Below are positions 1-7,523 of a DNA stretch of 64,000 nucleotides, in pieces. Origin of the DNA: Nocardioides sp. BGMRC 2183 (GTDB lineage Bacteria; Actinomycetota; Actinomycetes; Propionibacteriales; Nocardioidaceae); NCBI GenBank assembly GCA_008123405.1, contig VSSA01000002.1, positions 248,001-312,000 of the forward strand. Reading direction: 5' to 3'. Numbering within the stretch: the stretch's first letter is position 1; each line of letters opens with the position of its first letter. The notes under the pieces are model-generated. The model saw nothing but the letters and a program-made list of their open reading frames with translations, ran no database searches and was not told where the DNA came from. The position numbers and the translations under genes are program-made.

Positions 1-6
1 GTCACC

Positions 7-543
7 GTGTGGATAGCGCTCGGGGTGACGGCGTTCGTCGCGATCGTCACCGTCGTCGGGTGGTTCCTCCCCAGCCGTACCGTCACCGGGGTCGCCGTCG
101 GCGTGCTCGGTGTGGTCGGCATCTGCGTCAGCCTGCTCGGGATGCTGCTGTCCCGGATGGTCGCCGGACTGTTCAGTGACGCGGGCATGGGGGGTCTCGC
201 CGGGATGATGCTCGGCATGGGGCCCGACGCCGAAGGCTCGCTGGACGGCTCCGGACTCTCCGCGGTGCCAGCCGACTACGAGAACGACGTGGCGGTGGTG
301 TTGGCGCTGGCCGCCGCGTTGGTGCTGCTCTGGGTGCTCGCCGCCTGGATCTCGGGCCACTCCGGGTTCTCGGTGTTGGCCTTGGCCATGGTCGCGCTGG
401 CCCTGCCGCTGGCCACCATCGTGCTCGCCGTCGAGCACCCGACCTGGTGGGTAGCGGGCCTGGGCGCCGGAGGCGCTGTGTTGCTGCTCGTCGCCATTCC
501 CCTGGCCAAGCGTCGAGTACGCCGCGCCGACGTCACCGCCTGA
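7..543 (+). CDS. Hypothetical multi-pass membrane protein, possibly 5'-partial
   Basis: A 178-aa hydrophobic protein with about four membrane segments (roughly residues 2-22, 28-50, 95-115 and 120-165). A glycine/methionine-rich loop lies near residues 55-75 and a basic tail (KRRVRR) follows the last helix. The reading frame is open to the first base of the window, so the GTG at 7 may be internal and the true start may lie outside. I recognise no family and the function is unknown. The last helix and basic tail suggest a cytoplasmic C-terminus. Confidence 0.6.
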   Translation: MWIALGVTAFVAIVTVVGWFLPSRTVTGVAVGVLGVVGICVSLLGMLLSRMVAGLFSDAGMGGLAGMMLGMGPDAEGSLDGSGLSAVPADYENDVAVVLALAAALVLLWVLAAWISGHSGFSVLALAMVALALPLATIVLAVEHPTWWVAGLGAGGAVLLLVAIPLAKRRVRRADVTA

Positions 544-551
544 GGATCGCC

Positions 552-600
552 GACCCGGCTCAAACGCACGTCGGAAAGTCGCTGACCCGGCTCAAACGCA
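552..600. repeat. Two-copy 17-bp direct repeat after the membrane-protein gene
   Basis: The 17-mer GACCCGGCTCAAACGCA occurs at 552-568 and again at 584-600, a 32-bp step, with partly similar flanks (GATCGC/AGTCGC before each copy). It begins 9 bases after the upstream stop codon, a placement like that of the 22-bp repeat family elsewhere in the window, but the sequence is different. Confidence 0.7.
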
Positions 601-685
601 GATCGCTGGCGGCGCCGGGGAACTCAGTGTCGGGCCCGACCGTTAGCGTCGAGTCTTGTCTCGTCCCGGTCGTGTGGAGGTGTCG

Positions 686-3655
686 GTGAGCTTCGTTCCC
701 GTGTCAGGTCCGGCCACCCTGCGCCCGGCCGACCCGCCGCGGGACAGCGAGATCGAATTCACGGCGTCCGCGATGCCCGGCCGGTCCGGGCGCGTGATCA
801 GCCTTCCCGTCCGTGCCGCCTTGCCCGTGCTCTCCCGGGCCCGGGGCGAAGCCGAGGCGCACCCGAGCATTGCGCTGCTCTCTGCTGCCGCGCTGCTGGC
901 CACCCGCTTCGTCGCCGCCGGCAAGTTGACCCCCGTTGCCGACGCGGCTCCACCCCGGTGGCGGGTGGACGGGCTCGAAGAGCGCGATGAGGAGAGCATC
1001 CGGCTGCTCGCCGCGGCTCGGTGCTACGACGATCTCGACACCGACCAGGCGAGCGCAGTGGTGCACAGCATGATCGACGCTGTCGTCGACACGCTGCCGC
1101 GCACGGGACCGAGCGGGTCGGCGTCGCGCGGCCGGACACCGGTCCGGGCCATGCCGGGACCCTCGGAGACGACTCCGCAGGCGGCTCCGGTCGACGACGG
1201 CTTCGCCGCGCGGGTACGGCGGCGGGTGGCCGAACGTGCCCGTGCCGAGCGGGCCCCCGGCACACGACTGCCCGAGCTGGTGCGGATCTCGCTGCGTGTG
1301 GAGGCCGATGAGGAGGACCTCGAAGCCGGCAGTGTCCGGCTGGTGCTCCAGGTCCACGACGAGCGGGACCCACTGCACGTCGCCGACGCAGCGCTGCTCT
1401 GGGCTTCCTCCGATGCCGACCCGGCGGCTCCGGGTGGGCACGGCTTCGGCGCCGGCGCCCGGGTACACGCGAGCATCGCGCTCCGGGCGGCGGCGGACGT
1501 ATGGCCGCCGTTGGAACGGCTGCTGGCGTTCGCCGTACCCGACCAGCTGATGCTGGAGCCGGCTGAGGTATCCAGCCTGCTCGAGCACGTCGCGGCGCTG
1601 CGCGACGCCCACGTCGACGTGCACTGGCCCCGCTCACTGGGGCGGGACCTGACCACGCGTGCGGTGCTGGATCGCTCGCCGCGCGACCGCCACGCCGAGC
1701 GCAACCCGGAGCTGCCGGTCCAGGACAGCCCGTTCTCGGTCGACGGGTTGTTCTCGTTCTCCTGGCAGGTCGCGCTGCACGGGGAGCCGCTGGAGGAGGC
1801 CGAGCTGCGTGAGCTGGCCACGGCGGCCACTCCGATCCTCAAGCTGCGCGGCGCCTGGACCGTGGTCGACCCGACGACGGCGCACCGTGCTCGGAAGCGA
1901 TTGATTCGCTCGGCGTCGGGGGCGCAGGCGCTGGGCGCGGCGCTGACCGGGGTCACCGAGGTGCCGGCGGCGGAGGGGGACGACCCGGTCGCCGAACAGG
2001 TGGTGGTCGGGGCCAGCCTGCTCGCCGTACGGGATCGGGTGTTGGCGGCGGCGACCAGGGACCCGCTGCCGACCCCGGCCCTGCTCCAGGCCGAGTTGCG
2101 CGACTACCAGCGACATGGTCTCACCTGGCTCGCTGATCTGACCGGTCTCGGGTTGGGTGCCTGCCTGGCCGACGACATGGGCCTGGGCAAGACGATCACG
2201 CTGATCAGCCTGCAGCTGCACCGCCTCGCCGAGGGGCTCGCGCAGGGCCGCCCGACGCTCGTGGTCTGTCCGGCCAGTCTGCTGGGCAACTGGGAGGCCG
2301 AGATCCGGCGGTTCGCACCCCACGTGCCGGTACGCCGCTTCCACGGGGCTACCCGCTCGCTGGAGGGGTTGACCTCGGGCGGTGGCGTTGCGTCGTACGA
2401 ATCGTTGCCCGGCACCCTCGAAACGTATGACGCAACCGGCGGCGCGTCCGGCAGCTTCGGCGGTGGCTTCGTGCTCACCACCTACGGCACCTTGCGCAGC
2501 GACCCGGAGCCCCTGACCGCGCTCGACTGGGACCTGGTCGTCGCCGATGAGGCCCAGCATGTGAAGAACTCCCGCTCGGCCACGGCGCGAGCGTTGCGCA
2601 GAGTGCCCTCGCACGCCCGGGTGGCGCTGACCGGCACCCCGGTGGAGAACGACCTGACCGAGCTCTGGTCGATCCTGGACTGGGCGGTTCCCGGGTTGCT
2701 GGGCAGCCGACAGGCATTCCGCCGCGTATGGGCGGCCCCGATCGAGTCCGGAGCCGAGCCGACGAAGGCGCGCCAGTTCGCCGACCTGATCGGGCCCTTC
2801 CTGCTCCGCCGCCGTAAGACGGACCCGGGGATCGCGCCGGAGCTGCCGCCGAAGACCGAGACCGAGCACCTGCTCGGCCTGACCCGGGAGCAGGTCGTCC
2901 TCTACGAGGCCTTCGTCCGCGACACGATGGAGCGGATCGAACGCGCTGACGAGCACGCGCGCCGTGGCCTGGTGCTGGCGTTGCTCACCGGGCTGAAGCA
3001 GATCTGCAACCATCCGGCGCAGTTCCTCAAGCAGTCCGGCGCGGTCCGGTTGCGTGGTCGTTCGGAGAAGTTCGACCTGGTGGAGGAGCTGGTCGCCACC
3101 GTCCTCGCCGAGTCCGGCGGGGTGCTCCTCTTCACCCAGTACGTCGCCCTCGGCAATCTTCTCGAGCAGTACCTCACCTCGATCGGTATCCCCCATCAGT
3201 TCCTGCACGGTGGCACCCCGATCGCCGAGCGTGAGGCGATGGTGCGACGGTTTCAGCAGACGCCTGAGGGAGAGCAACCGCCGGTTTTCCTGCTGTCGTT
3301 GAAGGCCGGCGGCACCGGACTCAACCTGACCCGGGCCGACCACGTCCTCCATGTCGACCGCTGGTGGAACCCGGCCGTCGAGGACCAGGCGACCGACCGG
3401 GTCCACCGGATCGGTCAGACCCGACCGGTCCAGGTCCACAAGCTGGTCACCACCGGCACCATCGAGGAACGCGTCGCCGCGCTGCTCACCCGCAAACGGG
3501 CGCTCGCCGACGCGGTGTTGGCTCGCGGGGAGGCGGCACTGACCGAGCTCTCCAACGAGGAGCTGCGCGACCTGGTGACCCTGCGTAAGGACCAGCGACG
3601 TGCGGCGATCCTCGATGACCTCCGAGCGCGAGACGACGAGGGCGGTGGGCCGTGA
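686..3655 (+). CDS. SNF2-family DEAD/DEAH-box helicase
   Basis: A large ATP-dependent DNA translocase/helicase of about 989 aa. The N-terminal ~450 residues are a bacterial SNF2-associated region. The SNF2 ATPase core has Walker A DDMGLGKT near residue 496, the DEAQ box near 620 and the LTGTPVEN motif shortly after. The helicase C lobe ends with RVHRIGQTRPV near 904. GTG 686 is chosen because GGAGG sits at 676-680. In-frame GTGs at 674 and 680 and a TTG at 656 are alternatives; a TAGCGT -10-like box at 644-649 would give a short leader to 686. The stop overlaps the start of the SWIM zinc-finger gene, so the two are translationally coupled and probably act together on DNA or nucleoprotein. The pairing is common in actinobacteria; its exact role is not known to me. 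Confidence 0.93.
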   Translation: MSFVPVSGPATLRPADPPRDSEIEFTASAMPGRSGRVISLPVRAALPVLSRARGEAEAHPSIALLSAAALLATRFVAAGKLTPVADAAPPRWRVDGLEERDEESIRLLAAARCYDDLDTDQASAVVHSMIDAVVDTLPRTGPSGSASRGRTPVRAMPGPSETTPQAAPVDDGFAARVRRRVAERARAERAPGTRLPELVRISLRVEADEEDLEAGSVRLVLQVHDERDPLHVADAALLWASSDADPAAPGGHGFGAGARVHASIALRAAADVWPPLERLLAFAVPDQLMLEPAEVSSLLEHVAALRDAHVDVHWPRSLGRDLTTRAVLDRSPRDRHAERNPELPVQDSPFSVDGLFSFSWQVALHGEPLEEAELRELATAATPILKLRGAWTVVDPTTAHRARKRLIRSASGAQALGAALTGVTEVPAAEGDDPVAEQVVVGASLLAVRDRVLAAATRDPLPTPALLQAELRDYQRHGLTWLADLTGLGLGACLADDMGLGKTITLISLQLHRLAEGLAQGRPTLVVCPASLLGNWEAEIRRFAPHVPVRRFHGATRSLEGLTSGGGVASYESLPGTLETYDATGGASGSFGGGFVLTTYGTLRSDPEPLTALDWDLVVADEAQHVKNSRSATARALRRVPSHARVALTGTPVENDLTELWSILDWAVPGLLGSRQAFRRVWAAPIESGAEPTKARQFADLIGPFLLRRRKTDPGIAPELPPKTETEHLLGLTREQVVLYEAFVRDTMERIERADEHARRGLVLALLTGLKQICNHPAQFLKQSGAVRLRGRSEKFDLVEELVATVLAESGGVLLFTQYVALGNLLEQYLTSIGIPHQFLHGGTPIAEREAMVRRFQQTPEGEQPPVFLLSLKAGGTGLNLTRADHVLHVDRWWNPAVEDQATDRVHRIGQTRPVQVHKLVTTGTIEERVAALLTRKRALADAVLARGEAALTELSNEELRDLVTLRKDQRRAAILDDLRARDDEGGGP

Positions 3656-4332
3656 GGAGTACCTTCCCACGGCAGGCCGGCCGTCGGGGTGGCGCACGGT
3701 CGTGGTGGGGCAAGGCGTGGCACCGGGCGGTGGAGGAGGCGGCGTTCTCCGAGTCCGACCTGCGTGCCGGTCGGGCGGTCGCCCGGCGCGGCGAGGTCGG
3801 CGGGATCAGCGTCGACGCGGGTGCCGTGCTGGCCGCGGTCCGTGAAGGCGACGACGCCTGGACCGTCCAGGTGGAGGTGCCGGTCCTCGAGGACGATCAA
3901 CGCCGCGCTTTGGTGGACGTGGTCGCTGCCGAGACCGGCCGGATCGCTGCGCTCCTCGACGGTGAGCTCCCGCACGACCTGGTCGAGCACGCCGAGGAGC
4001 TCGGCGTCGAGCTGTTGCCCTACGGCGGGGAGCTCGCCGCCGCCTGCACCTGTCCGCACGCCCTCGACCCGTGTCCGCACGCGCTGGCGGTGCTGGCGCA
4101 GACGGGGTGGCTGGTGGACACCGACCCGCTGGTGCTCTTCGCGTTGCGGGGTCTGGACCGCGAGACCCTCCTGGCCGACCTGCATGCCCGCAGCGATGCG
4201 GCCGACCGCCAGCCTGCGCGGGTCCTCGACCTCGCCGACGACGTCGAGATCGCAGCCGACGCCGTGCTCCGCGCCCGTCGCCTGTTGGAGCTCCTCGAGG
4301 TCGGAGCCGACCTTCCCGACGGCCTCCTCTGA
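3652..4332 (+). CDS. SWIM zinc-finger protein
   Basis: A 226-aa protein whose SWIM motif (C-x-C, then C-x-H: CTCPHALDPCPH) lies near residues 131-143. SWIM domains bind zinc and nucleic acid or protein partners. The GTG start overlaps the SNF2 stop by four bases (GTGA), indicating coupled translation and a likely shared complex. The N-terminus is basic and the C-terminus is an acidic, leucine-rich helix. The first copy of the 22-bp repeat array follows directly after the stop codon. Confidence 0.88.
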   Translation: MRSTFPRQAGRRGGARSWWGKAWHRAVEEAAFSESDLRAGRAVARRGEVGGISVDAGAVLAAVREGDDAWTVQVEVPVLEDDQRRALVDVVAAETGRIAALLDGELPHDLVEHAEELGVELLPYGGELAAACTCPHALDPCPHALAVLAQTGWLVDTDPLVLFALRGLDRETLLADLHARSDAADRQPARVLDLADDVEIAADAVLRARRLLELLEVGADLPDGLL

Positions 4333-4333
4333 C

Positions 4334-4413
4334 GTCGAGTTGGGGTTTCGGGCCCGTTGAGTTGGCGGTTTGGGCCCGTTGAGTTGGCGGTTTGGGTCCC
4401 TACAGTTGGGGAC
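4334..4413. repeat. 22-bp intergenic tandem repeat, locus 1 (forward, 3-4 units)
   Basis: Three near-identical 22-bp units of the form GTTGAGTTGG-n3-TTT-n-GGGCCC and a decayed fourth, beginning immediately after the SWIM-gene stop and ending before the YqeY-like promoter. The first unit has GTCGAGTTGG, a one-base variant also seen at other loci. Confidence 0.85.
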
Positions 4414-4466
4414 CTAGGGCTCGGAATGCGGTTGTGACCTGCGCTTTCGAGGCCTACCGTCAACCT

Positions 4467-4853
4467 GTGAGCCACTTGCAGGCGCGTCTGCGCGAGGACC
4501 TGGGCATCGCGTTGCGCGCCCGGGACCGGGCGACGGCTAGCGTGCTGCGCACTGCGCTTGCTGCGATCGCCAACGCGGAGGCCCAACCCGTGCCAGCCGG
4601 TACGGCGAATCCGCCCACGGGCCCCGCCCCTGGCGGCAGGATCGCCGGGGCAGCTCTCGGCCTCGGCTCGGCCGAGGTAGCGCGCCGGGAACTGGCCGAG
4701 GACGACGTACGGGCGGTGGTGGCGATGGAGCGCGACGAGTTCATCGCCACGGCGGTCGAGCTCGCCGCACACGGGCGTGAAGCGGCAGCCGAGCAGCTTC
4801 GTCATCAGGCGGCGCTGCTGGGGCACTACCTCGAGGATGCTCCCGAGCGCTGA
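4467..4853 (+). CDS. GatB/YqeY domain-containing protein
   Basis: A 128-aa helical protein resembling the YqeY family: an N-terminal LREDL...ARDRATASVLRTALAAI segment, a disordered Pro/Gly insert near residues 42-65 and a C-terminal helix with VVAMERDEF. YqeY domains are related to the tail of the GatB amidotransferase subunit; the role of the free-standing form is unclear. GTG 4467 is preferred over the longer frame from 4392, which would translate repeat DNA. It lies 6 nt after TACCGT (4455-4460), so the transcript is probably leaderless. Confidence 0.75.
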   Translation: MSHLQARLREDLGIALRARDRATASVLRTALAAIANAEAQPVPAGTANPPTGPAPGGRIAGAALGLGSAEVARRELAEDDVRAVVAMERDEFIATAVELAAHGREAAAEQLRHQAALLGHYLEDAPER

Positions 4854-4863
4854 CAGCCGGACC

Positions 4864-4980
4864 GTCCCCAAACCCCAACTCAACGGGCCCCAATCCCCAA
4901 CTCAACGGGCCCCAAACCCCAACTCGACGGGCTCCAAACCCCAACTCGACGGGCCCCAAACCCCAACTCGACGGGTGGGG
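4864..4980. repeat. 22-bp intergenic tandem repeat, locus 2 (reverse, 5 units)
   Basis: Five units in reverse orientation (CCAACTCAACGGGCCCC, later CCAACTCGACGGGCCCC) fill the gap between the convergent YqeY-like and PaaX-like genes. Two units carry CTCAAC and three CTCGAC, so units have diverged or been exchanged. Read from the PaaX stop codon the orientation is forward. Confidence 0.9.
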
Positions 4981-4988
4981 CGGAGGTG

Positions 4989-5699
4989 TCAGGCCTGGAG
5001 GGTGGCCTGGAGGCCGGCGACGTAGTCGGCGTAGGCGGAGCGGAGCTCGGCGCCGGGCCAGTCGGCGGGGAGGAGTGACGCCGGGAGCAGTGGGTCGGTG
5101 GCGAGGTGGCGCACCACCGCTGCAGCGACGGCGAGGCGCATGGGTGGTTCGGCCGGCACTGTGAGCGTCTCGAGGAGCTGGCGGCCGGTCGCGGCCCACG
5201 CCGGCAGGTCCCACAACGTGGCGGCGAGCTCCTGGGGGTCGGTGTCCGGGGTGGCCCGGAAGGTGGCGAGGACGGGGTGGGCGGCGTACTCGGCGCGGCG
5301 GCGGAGGTTGGCCGGCCGTGCCCACACTCCTTCGCGGAGCTCGGCGAGACGGTGGTCGGTGAGCGACTCGCGCAGTGCGGCCCGGTCGGCGCCGGAGCGC
5401 CCGGTGACCACGACGACGGCCATCTCCCAGGCGCCGTCCCACTCAGTGGCGGCGTCCTCGACGGCTTCGTCCTGGTGACGCTGACGTCGCGCGAGCCGCT
5501 CCCCGAGCACGTAGTCGCCGTCGATCCGGTCGAGGTCTCCGGCAGCGACAGCACGGGTGAGCGCGGTGCGCAGCGTGGAGGCAGCGACGTCGAAGTGTGC
5601 CCCGGCGGCGGCGAGCTGCGCCGGGGTCCATCGGTCCGGGTGAGAGCCCAACATCAGGCTCAGCACCACCGAGCGCGCCGGGAGGGGAGAGAACTCCAC
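4989..5699 (-). CDS. PaaX-family transcriptional repressor
   Basis: A 236-aa protein with an N-terminal winged-helix segment (TAQLAAAGAHFDVAASTLRT region, residues 25-60) and the PaaX-type middle domain (WDGAWEMAVV near residue 88), then a helical C-terminus. PaaX repressors respond to CoA thioesters such as phenylacetyl-CoA; the ligand here is unknown. The GTG start at 5699 has GGAGGG upstream. It is divergent from the AidB-like acyl-CoA dehydrogenase 61 bp away, which is the likely regulatory target. Confidence 0.85.
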   Translation of the reverse strand: MEFSPLPARSVVLSLMLGSHPDRWTPAQLAAAGAHFDVAASTLRTALTRAVAAGDLDRIDGDYVLGERLARRQRHQDEAVEDAATEWDGAWEMAVVVVTGRSGADRAALRESLTDHRLAELREGVWARPANLRRRAEYAAHPVLATFRATPDTDPQELAATLWDLPAWAATGRQLLETLTVPAEPPMRLAVAAAVVRHLATDPLLPASLLPADWPGAELRSAYADYVAGLQATLQA

Positions 5700-5712
5700 G
5701 CTCCACCCTCCT

Positions 5713-5752
5713 TGCTACAGATCTGGACACAGTTGCTGTGCAAAGCGTAGCA
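5713..5752. promoter_or_regulatory. Divergent promoter region with inverted repeat TGCTAC/GTAGCA
   Basis: TGCTAC (5713-5718) and GTAGCA (5747-5752) form a widely spaced inverted repeat between the PaaX-like and AidB-like genes. The right arm overlaps TAGCAT (5748-5753), a -10-like box 7 nt before the AidB-like ATG, so the transcript is probably leaderless. A repressor bound here would cover that promoter. That PaaX is the binder is inference. Confidence 0.45.
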
Positions 5753-5760
5753 TCGCTGTC

Positions 5761-7392
5761 ATGACGACGCACGAGGTGTTCAACCAGGTCCCGCCGTTGG
5801 TCGGCCACGACACGGCGGCCGACCCCGTCCTGCTCGAGGGGGTCGAGCGTGAGGGCGCCGGATGGGCGCTGCCGGAGATCCACGAGCTCGGCCGCCTGGC
5901 CGGCACCGCCGAGGCGCAGGGGTGGGGGCGCCTCGCCGAGCGCGTCCCGCCGCAGCTGCACACCTTCGACCGCTACGGCAACCGCGTCGACGAGGTCGAG
6001 TACGTGCCGGCGTACCACCAACTGATGGAGACCGCGGTCTCCCACGGTGTGCACGCGGCGCCGTGGGGCGACGACCGGCCCGGTGCGCACGTCGCGCGCG
6101 CGGCGAAGTTCTTCGCCTGGAACGTCGACGCCGGCCACGGCTGCCCGGTCTCGATGACCTACGCGGTGGTCCCCGCACTGCGGCAGAGCCCCGAGCTGGC
6201 CGCGCGCTTCGAGCCGCTGCTGACCAATCGCACCTACGACTTCGGCCTCCGTGACCCCGAGACCAAGGCCGGGCTGATCGCCGGCATGTCGATGACCGAG
6301 AAGCAGGGCGGCTCCGATGTCCGGGCCAACACCACCACCGCGACGCCGATCGCCGGCGAGGACGGCAGCTATGTGATCCGCGGCCACAAGTGGTTCACCT
6401 CGGCGCCGATGTCGGACATGTTCCTCACCCTCGCCCAGGCGCCGGGTGGCCTCTCCTGCTTCCTGCTGCCGCGGGTGCTGCCCGGCGGTGAGGCCAACCC
6501 GATCCGGTTCCAGCGGCTGAAGAACAAGCTGGGCAACAAGTCCAACGCTTCCTCCGAGATCGAGTACGACGACGCCATCGGCTGGCTCGTCGGCGAGGAG
6601 GGCAAGGGCGTGAAGACCATCGTCGAGATGGTCAACATGACCCGCCTCGACTGCGTCATCGGGTCGTCCTCGGGGATGCGCAGCGCGCTGGTCCAGGCCA
6701 CCCACCACGCCCGCCACCGCTCCGCGTTCGGCAAGCTCCTGATCGACCAGCCGGCCATGCGCAACGTGCTGGCCGACCTGCAGTTGGAGTCGGAGGCCGC
6801 GCTGACCGCGATGATGCGGCTGGCCGGCGCCAACGACCGCTCCATCCGCGGCGACGAGCAGGAGGGCGCGCTGCGCCGTCTCGCGCTGGCCGCGACCAAG
6901 TACTACGTGTGCAAGCGCGCCCCGATCGCCGCGGGAGAGGCGCTGGAGTGCCTCGGCGGCAACGGCTACACCGAGGACTTCGACCTCGCCCGGATCTACC
7001 GCGAGATGCCGCTGCTCTCGATCTGGGAGGGGTCGGGCAACGTCGCCGCCCTCGACGCGCTGCGCGCGATCGGCCGCGAGCCCGCCTCCCTGGACGCGTT
7101 CTTCGTCGAGGCCGAGCTGGCCGCCGGCGCCGACCAGCGGTACGACGACGCGCTGGCGTCGTTGAAGAAGGAGCTCACCTCCTTCGACGACCTCGAGCTC
7201 CGCGCCCGACGGATCGTCGAGCAGATCGCGCTGGTCTTCCAGGCCGGCTTGCTGCTGCGCCACGCCCCGTCGGCGGTGTCGGACGCCTTCTGCGCGACCC
7301 GGCTGGGCCGCGACTGGGGCGGTGCCTTTGGCACGCTGCCGGCCGGACTGGACCTGGCGCCGATCATGGACCGGATCCCGGCGACGGCCTGA
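5761..7392 (+). CDS. AidB-like acyl-CoA dehydrogenase
   Basis: A 543-aa flavoenzyme of the acyl-CoA dehydrogenase superfamily, AidB branch. The opening TTHEVFNQVPPL, the early VEREGAGW and RYGNRVDEVEY segments, the GMSMTEKQGGSD active region and the C-terminal GGNGYTEDFDLARIYRE and SIWEGSGN motifs match that branch. AidB homologues bind FAD and DNA and are tied to alkylation stress, but many actinobacterial members may be metabolic. The divergent PaaX-type repressor suggests control by an acyl-CoA. The length is normal for AidB and longer than the ~380 aa of ordinary acyl-CoA dehydrogenases. Confidence 0.88.
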   Translation: MTTHEVFNQVPPLVGHDTAADPVLLEGVEREGAGWALPEIHELGRLAGTAEAQGWGRLAERVPPQLHTFDRYGNRVDEVEYVPAYHQLMETAVSHGVHAAPWGDDRPGAHVARAAKFFAWNVDAGHGCPVSMTYAVVPALRQSPELAARFEPLLTNRTYDFGLRDPETKAGLIAGMSMTEKQGGSDVRANTTTATPIAGEDGSYVIRGHKWFTSAPMSDMFLTLAQAPGGLSCFLLPRVLPGGEANPIRFQRLKNKLGNKSNASSEIEYDDAIGWLVGEEGKGVKTIVEMVNMTRLDCVIGSSSGMRSALVQATHHARHRSAFGKLLIDQPAMRNVLADLQLESEAALTAMMRLAGANDRSIRGDEQEGALRRLALAATKYYVCKRAPIAAGEALECLGGNGYTEDFDLARIYREMPLLSIWEGSGNVAALDALRAIGREPASLDAFFVEAELAAGADQRYDDALASLKKELTSFDDLELRARRIVEQIALVFQAGLLLRHAPSAVSDAFCATRLGRDWGGAFGTLPAGLDLAPIMDRIPATA

Positions 7393-7523
7393 ACGGGCGA
7401 AGGGCCGGCGAACCCGGCCGCTCGGGGGGCGCGTAGATCGCGGTCTGAGAGGTAAACGAACGTTCGGAATTGAGGTGGCCGATCCGCGGAGGCCTCGAAA
7501 CAAGGGGAAAGGCCCACCACTCC

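Noticed and set aside
1634-3697. A 687-codon minus-strand frame opposite the SNF2 gene
   Set aside because: Shadow frame: no recognisable motif, while the opposite strand has complete helicase motifs.
4864-4980. The 22-bp repeats as a CRISPR array
   Set aside because: Units are directly adjacent without unique spacers, arrays are short, and no cas genes are in the window.
5443-7503. A 686-codon minus-strand frame across the PaaX and AidB-like genes
   Set aside because: Overlaps two well-supported genes, has no domain, and shows mirror-frame composition.
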